Assembly (NCBI RefSeq): GCF_030295935.1
Contig: NZ_AP027362.1
Location: forward strand, 496,001 to 560,000
Length of the DNA stretch: 64,000 nt
DNA from: Thalassotalea piscium
GTDB lineage: Bacteria > Pseudomonadota > Gammaproteobacteria > Enterobacterales > Alteromonadaceae
Reading direction: 5' to 3'
Shown here: piece by piece, positions 60,781 through 64,000 of the stretch
Layout: every line of letters starts with the position of its first letter
How positions within the stretch are numbered: position 1 is the first letter of the stretch
Notes under the pieces: generated by a model
Seen by the model: the letters and a program-made list of their open reading frames with translations, nothing else
What the model was told of the DNA's origin: nothing
Databases searched by the model: none
Position numbers and translations under genes: made by a program

Positions 60781-61410
60781 TTAACTTGGGTATTTAGCTG
60801 ATAAAGCTTGATAAAGTTGTTGCTGAAAATCATCTGCGGTTGGGTCTAGCTGATGTACAAGCTCTGCAAGCACTTCATTATCTTCTTTACCGTGCCAGAC
60901 TTTAATATAACTGCCATCTTTATAGCCATGATCTTGACGGAAGAAGTTTAGCGTGTTTTTGCCAACATATTGACGAAATAGCTCATTTAAATCCATGTTG
61001 ATTAAACGCATACAATCAGCAAATGCGGCGGCGTTAAAAACTTTACTAGATACCGCAGAGCCTGCAAGCACTTCTAATGCTAATTTAAAATCACTTTCAT
61101 TACCTTGATGGGTTAATTCTTGCGCTAAATCTGCTGAAATGTCATTAACAGATGCGCCAGTCATTAAGCGTAAACTTAGCCCAAAATGAAAAATATCAAC
61201 AAGCTCTAGCTGTACTTGCGGTACGTCAATTTCTTGGTGTTTCCACCATTTCCAACCGTGATGGTCAAGCATTTCTGCACATTCTACCCAAATGGCTCTA
61301 TACCATTCATAATTATTGTCGCGCCATGTTTCACTTACACGTGAATTCATAGCGTCTTGTAGGCTTAACATTTGTTGTATTTGGCTAGTTGCTGTTGATA
61401 ATTGACTCAT
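60781..61410 (-). CDS. Dimeric dUTP diphosphatase (all-alpha)
   Basis: 209 residues of the dimeric dUTPase family (all-alpha NTP pyrophosphatases): WVECAEMLDHHGWKWWK and QVQLELVDIFHFGLSL supply the E-x-x-E and E-x-x-D magnesium ligands, and FRQDHGYKDGSYIKVW the later motif. It hydrolyses dUTP to dUMP, keeping uracil out of DNA. It is unrelated in fold to the trimeric Dut of E. coli. Confidence 0.9.
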   Translation of the reverse strand: MSQLSTATSQIQQMLSLQDAMNSRVSETWRDNNYEWYRAIWVECAEMLDHHGWKWWKHQEIDVPQVQLELVDIFHFGLSLRLMTGASVNDISADLAQELTHQGNESDFKLALEVLAGSAVSSKVFNAAAFADCMRLINMDLNELFRQYVGKNTLNFFRQDHGYKDGSYIKVWHGKEDNEVLAELVHQLDPTADDFQQQLYQALSAKYPS

Positions 61411-61618
61411 GTGATCCCTAAATCAGTATTATGTGATTATTTCTGACTATAGTTTGCCTTTGCCTAAAGGTGCTTACAAGCAAATTATCTATTTGCTTTT
61501 AAATTAATTCTTCCAAAGATCAGCACGAACTAAAGTAATAAAATAAAAGCGCTGTTATTTGCACATATTTTCGTAAGATCAGGTAAGCTAAATTTATTAT
61601 TAAATAGCAGCTTAATTT

Positions 61619-62044
61619 ATGAAAATTTATTTAATCTTAATTTTACTTGTTGTAACTAGTGCTTGTGTTTCAAATAAACCGCTTAATTTACGTGAGTCAC
61701 TTACCACTGAAATAACCGCAAACGGTTCGAAGGTTTTTCAGTTTTCGGTGTATAAAACAATTACGAATAACAGCTCAAAGAGTAAGGGCGATGGTGGCAG
61801 AGCACAGCAATCAGTACGAAGTTCTAAAAGAGGCGAAAAAGGCAGTAGTGAAGCGTTAACGCAGTATTTCGACAATCAGCTAAAAAAATTACCCATTATC
61901 GCGCTTTTTTGTCGTAAAAGTTACTTTGTCTTAGATAGGTTAAATGCAGAAGATGAAATCACCATCAGGGCGGAGTGCCATGACAGTGCCACAAGCGAAG
62001 ATTATGTTAGATTTAAGTCATCAACTCAGCCGACAAAACTATAA
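61619..62044 (+). CDS. Small putative lipoprotein
   Basis: 141 residues. The N-terminus MKIYLILILLVVTSACVSNK fits a loose lipobox with Cys16. The rest is polar, with a basic serine-rich stretch (RAQQSVRSSKRGEKGSSEAL) and one Cys pair (LFCRKSY, RAECHDS). The end resembles small periplasmic proteins, but no family is recognised. Not in an operon that I can demonstrate. Confidence 0.6.
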   Translation: MKIYLILILLVVTSACVSNKPLNLRESLTTEITANGSKVFQFSVYKTITNNSSKSKGDGGRAQQSVRSSKRGEKGSSEALTQYFDNQLKKLPIIALFCRKSYFVLDRLNAEDEITIRAECHDSATSEDYVRFKSSTQPTKL

Positions 62045-62175
62045 GTTTGTGAGTAGATAAAGCTAGTAAAGGTTAAGTGTCGCTTGATGTTAGCGCCTTC
62101 GCTAATTTTAGCCAATGTTTTTTCCGCTTAAGCGGCAAGTCGACATTATGCCTACATTATATAAAGGAGTATTAA

Positions 62176-62583
62176 ATGAAGAATGTATATATTTTTTTAG
62201 GACTATTAGCCATAAGTACCTCAGGTGTTGCGGCAAAATTTAAGCATCAACCAATTAGTCTTGAGGCTACATCTTATGTAAAGCAAAGTCTAAAATTAGA
62301 TGAGTTACTTAAACACTGTGATGAATACGGCTATGAAATCTATGCTACAGGTGTTACGACTAAAAAATATGGTGGGGAAATCACTGAAATTGTTGAGTGG
62401 ACTGTTACGGATAATATCGGTACTAAAATGGATTTACACCTTTATGGATTTGAAACGACAAATGGCAAAATTACTGCTAAATTGTCATTAATTCATAAGT
62501 CTGAAGATTGGCAATATTACCTTGATGAGTGTAAAGCACAGAACAAAAAATTATCTACAACAGATAGCTACACATTAATGTGA
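62176..62583 (+). CDS. Small exported hypothetical protein
   Basis: 135 residues with a signal peptide (FLGLLAISTSGVAAKF) and a mature part of about 115 residues containing two cysteines (LLKHCDEYGYE, LDECKAQNKK) that could form a disulfide, and several beta-like stretches. AAAGGAGTATTAA before the ATG is a strong ribosome-binding site. No family recognised. Confidence 0.65.
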   Translation: MKNVYIFLGLLAISTSGVAAKFKHQPISLEATSYVKQSLKLDELLKHCDEYGYEIYATGVTTKKYGGEITEIVEWTVTDNIGTKMDLHLYGFETTNGKITAKLSLIHKSEDWQYYLDECKAQNKKLSTTDSYTLM

Positions 62584-62741
62584 CTGTTTTTACTTCTTTA
62601 AACGGTTTAACCAATTTATATTTTGATGCTTAGTAAGGCCTATTTTAGGCGCCTGTCGTTAAATTGACGTAAACATGTCGTATACAAATAAGGATTTTTT
62701 TTACAGGATACAGTTTCGATTTATCTATGTGAGAAATACAA

Positions 62742-63341
62742 ATGGAAATGATAATAAACGCTGAAAAAGTTATAGCAGAACGTAAAATAAGAGCTTGGAG
62801 TCAGCAACACTTAGCTGATGCTAGCGCTGTGAGTTTAAGAACTATTCAAAGGGTAGAGAATAATAGTTCTGGCTCCTTAGAAACAATTAAAGCATTAGCA
62901 TCTTGTTTTGAGCTCGATGTAGATATGTTATTCGAGCCTAAAATTGAAGCTATTAATAAAAATCAGAAATTAAAGGCTAGAGTAAAGCCTAAACTTCTCG
63001 CTCTCTTTTCGTTTACTTTAGTATTGCTTAGCAGTGTTATATTTATCGTGCCAACAAGTATGGCATCCAATATAACAATTAATGCGGGGAGTATAAAAAC
63101 CAATACCAATGAAGGTTACAGTATATATACTGATAATGTTGTGATCTTTTTACCTAAAGGTATGCCGCATAAAGTGTTAATTGATTCTAATTGGGAAGCT
63201 AACTCATCATCCTCTTCTATTGGTGGTATTAAAATTTATTTTGAGCACTCTGTCATTTCCATTGATCAAGCTTCAATCACAACAACTGAGAGTGGGACTA
63301 AAATCACAACAGAATATGCTAAATTCTCAAAATCTGAGTAA
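62742..63341 (+). CDS. XRE-type regulator with a membrane segment
   Basis: 199 residues. Residues 1-67 form a Cro/C1-type helix-turn-helix (AWSQQHLADASAVSLRTIQR, SSGSLETIKALASCFELDVD). Residues about 87-105 are a membrane helix (LLALFSFTLVLLSSVIFIVP), and the remaining 90 residues face the periplasm and look beta-rich with low-complexity Ser. The layout suggests a membrane-bound regulator that senses an outside signal, but no relative with known function is recognised. The start could be 62742 or 62748. Confidence 0.7.
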   Translation: MEMIINAEKVIAERKIRAWSQQHLADASAVSLRTIQRVENNSSGSLETIKALASCFELDVDMLFEPKIEAINKNQKLKARVKPKLLALFSFTLVLLSSVIFIVPTSMASNITINAGSIKTNTNEGYSIYTDNVVIFLPKGMPHKVLIDSNWEANSSSSSIGGIKIYFEHSVISIDQASITTTESGTKITTEYAKFSKSE

Positions 63342-63501
63342 TATACTGCTAACAAAAGACTATAGCGCCAATAGTTAATTACAGATTTTGGCGCTTGCTA
63401 AATTGCACCCTCCATTAGCATCGAATACAAGATCTCAATTATTTTCCTAAGACGGGACTAGTGCCACTACCTCTATTCATTGGCGCAAAAATCAATATGC
63501 T

Positions 63502-64000
63502 CTAATGTGACGAAAATAGTTTTTTTCTTACTGTTGCTCGATATTCTCTTGGGGTTATATCTAACTCTTGTTTAAATAGCCGAGTAAGTTGTCCTGGGTC
63601 TTGATAACCGACTTGGTAAGATATTTCTTGTATAGATAAATTACTTGAAGCGAGTAATTCCTTCGCCATTTCTACTTTCTGGCGTTGCCAAAATTTTATC
63701 GCATTAATGCCGTTAGCGGCTTTAAATCTGCGCGTTAAAGTGCGTTGGCTTATGCCAAATTGTTTGGCTAATTCAGCCATTGAAAGGTTTGCATTTAAAT
63801 TAGTGCGCATCCAAAACTGAATTTGGCTGATCAGCTCATCAGGGTGACGGTCAACGGCACCTTCTAAATAGCGCTGCTGCTCGTAGGGCTTTCTTATTTC
63901 GTGTGAAAAGTTACGCTCAACGTGTTGTGCTGCGTTTCTACCATAAATTTCAAATATAATATGAACAACAATATCGGCCAGTGCATTTAAACTTGCCGCG
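63502..64000 (-). CDS. GlxA-type AraC regulator, C-terminal part (edge of window)
   Basis: Partial: the reading frame continues past 64000. The last 165 residues are visible; residues upstream of the in-frame ATG at 63810 (e.g. ALADIVVHIIFEIYGRNAAQ) resemble the linker after a DJ-1/PfpI-like domain, followed by an AraC double helix-turn-helix with LSMAELAKQFGISQRTLTRR and LSIQEISYQVGYQDPGQLTR. This is the layout of GlxA-family activators, which often control amine or amino-acid catabolism. The ATG at 63810 is internal, not the true start. Confidence 0.85.
   Translation of the reverse strand, partial: AASLNALADIVVHIIFEIYGRNAAQHVERNFSHEIRKPYEQQRYLEGAVDRHPDELISQIQFWMRTNLNANLSMAELAKQFGISQRTLTRRFKAANGINAIKFWQRQKVEMAKELLASSNLSIQEISYQVGYQDPGQLTRLFKQELDITPREYRATVRKKLFSSH

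Overview
The window looks like the chromosome of a low-GC marine gammaproteobacterium of the Alteromonadales, most likely Colwelliaceae (Colwellia/Thalassotalea type). This rests on the gene neighbourhoods (spc-alpha ribosomal operons followed by prkB and a yhfA-type OsmC gene; pabA-HDOD-astC-astA-astD; uvrA-yajR...ssb; mepM/tyrS), on AT-rich spacers, and on alteromonad families such as DUF6445, SapC, soluble CZB chemoreceptors and Oar-like TonB receptors. No species assignment was possible by eye.

Layout. 1-8025: the end of rplX and then the whole spc operon (rplE-rpsN-rpsH-rplF-rplR-rpsE-rpmD-rplO-secY-rpmJ) and alpha operon (rpsM-rpsK-rpsD-rpoA-rplQ), with an S4-type leader before rpsM and a strong terminator after rplQ. 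8117-14378: prkB, OsmC protein, a small DUF3802-like protein, a 1004-residue TonB-dependent receptor, and a DUF1338 (HglS-like) protein. 14678-22126: arginine succinyltransferase genes (astC, astA, astD), an HDOD protein, pabA and a ycbX-like MOSC/ferredoxin protein. 22164-23855: a divergent DUF6445/SapC pair. 24094-30311: mpl, a 721-bp array of five 144-bp REP/BIME units, ubiX, and an exported beta-propeller/amidohydrolase. 30534-37445: rluF, a two-gene membrane protein plus spermidine-synthase-like enzyme, uvrA and yajR. 37561-44652: an accessory block (CZB chemoreceptor, a broken greA/greB-like gene, fadH, MAPEG, amidohydrolase, thioesterase) lying between yajR and ssb. 44855-54275: ssb, a TPR-GGDEF cyclase, a RutR-like TetR regulator, a Tsx-like channel, an OmpA protein, a small conserved-looking protein and mepM. 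54431-64000: tyrS, rraB, a TRIC-type channel, a rhodanese, a CobD/CbiB-like protein with mtnN, a DUF2726 protein, a dimeric dUTPase, three small unrecognised exported or membrane proteins, and the end of a GlxA-type AraC regulator at the window edge.

The most striking content lies outside the genes. A 160-bp miniature inverted-repeat element is present as three full copies, one copy with an internal insertion, one decayed copy and possibly one solo end, with 3-bp TAA/TTA duplications. One copy splits a greA/greB-like gene, and removing the element plus one duplicated TTA restores an exact 158-codon frame. Two further copies sit exactly behind TAA stop codons, with the stop codon serving as the target duplication. 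A second, 358-bp element does the same at the TAG stop of the Tsx-like gene. Two smaller palindromic repeat families and the 144-bp BIME array add to an unusually rich set of non-autonomous repeats; no transposase gene is present in the window.
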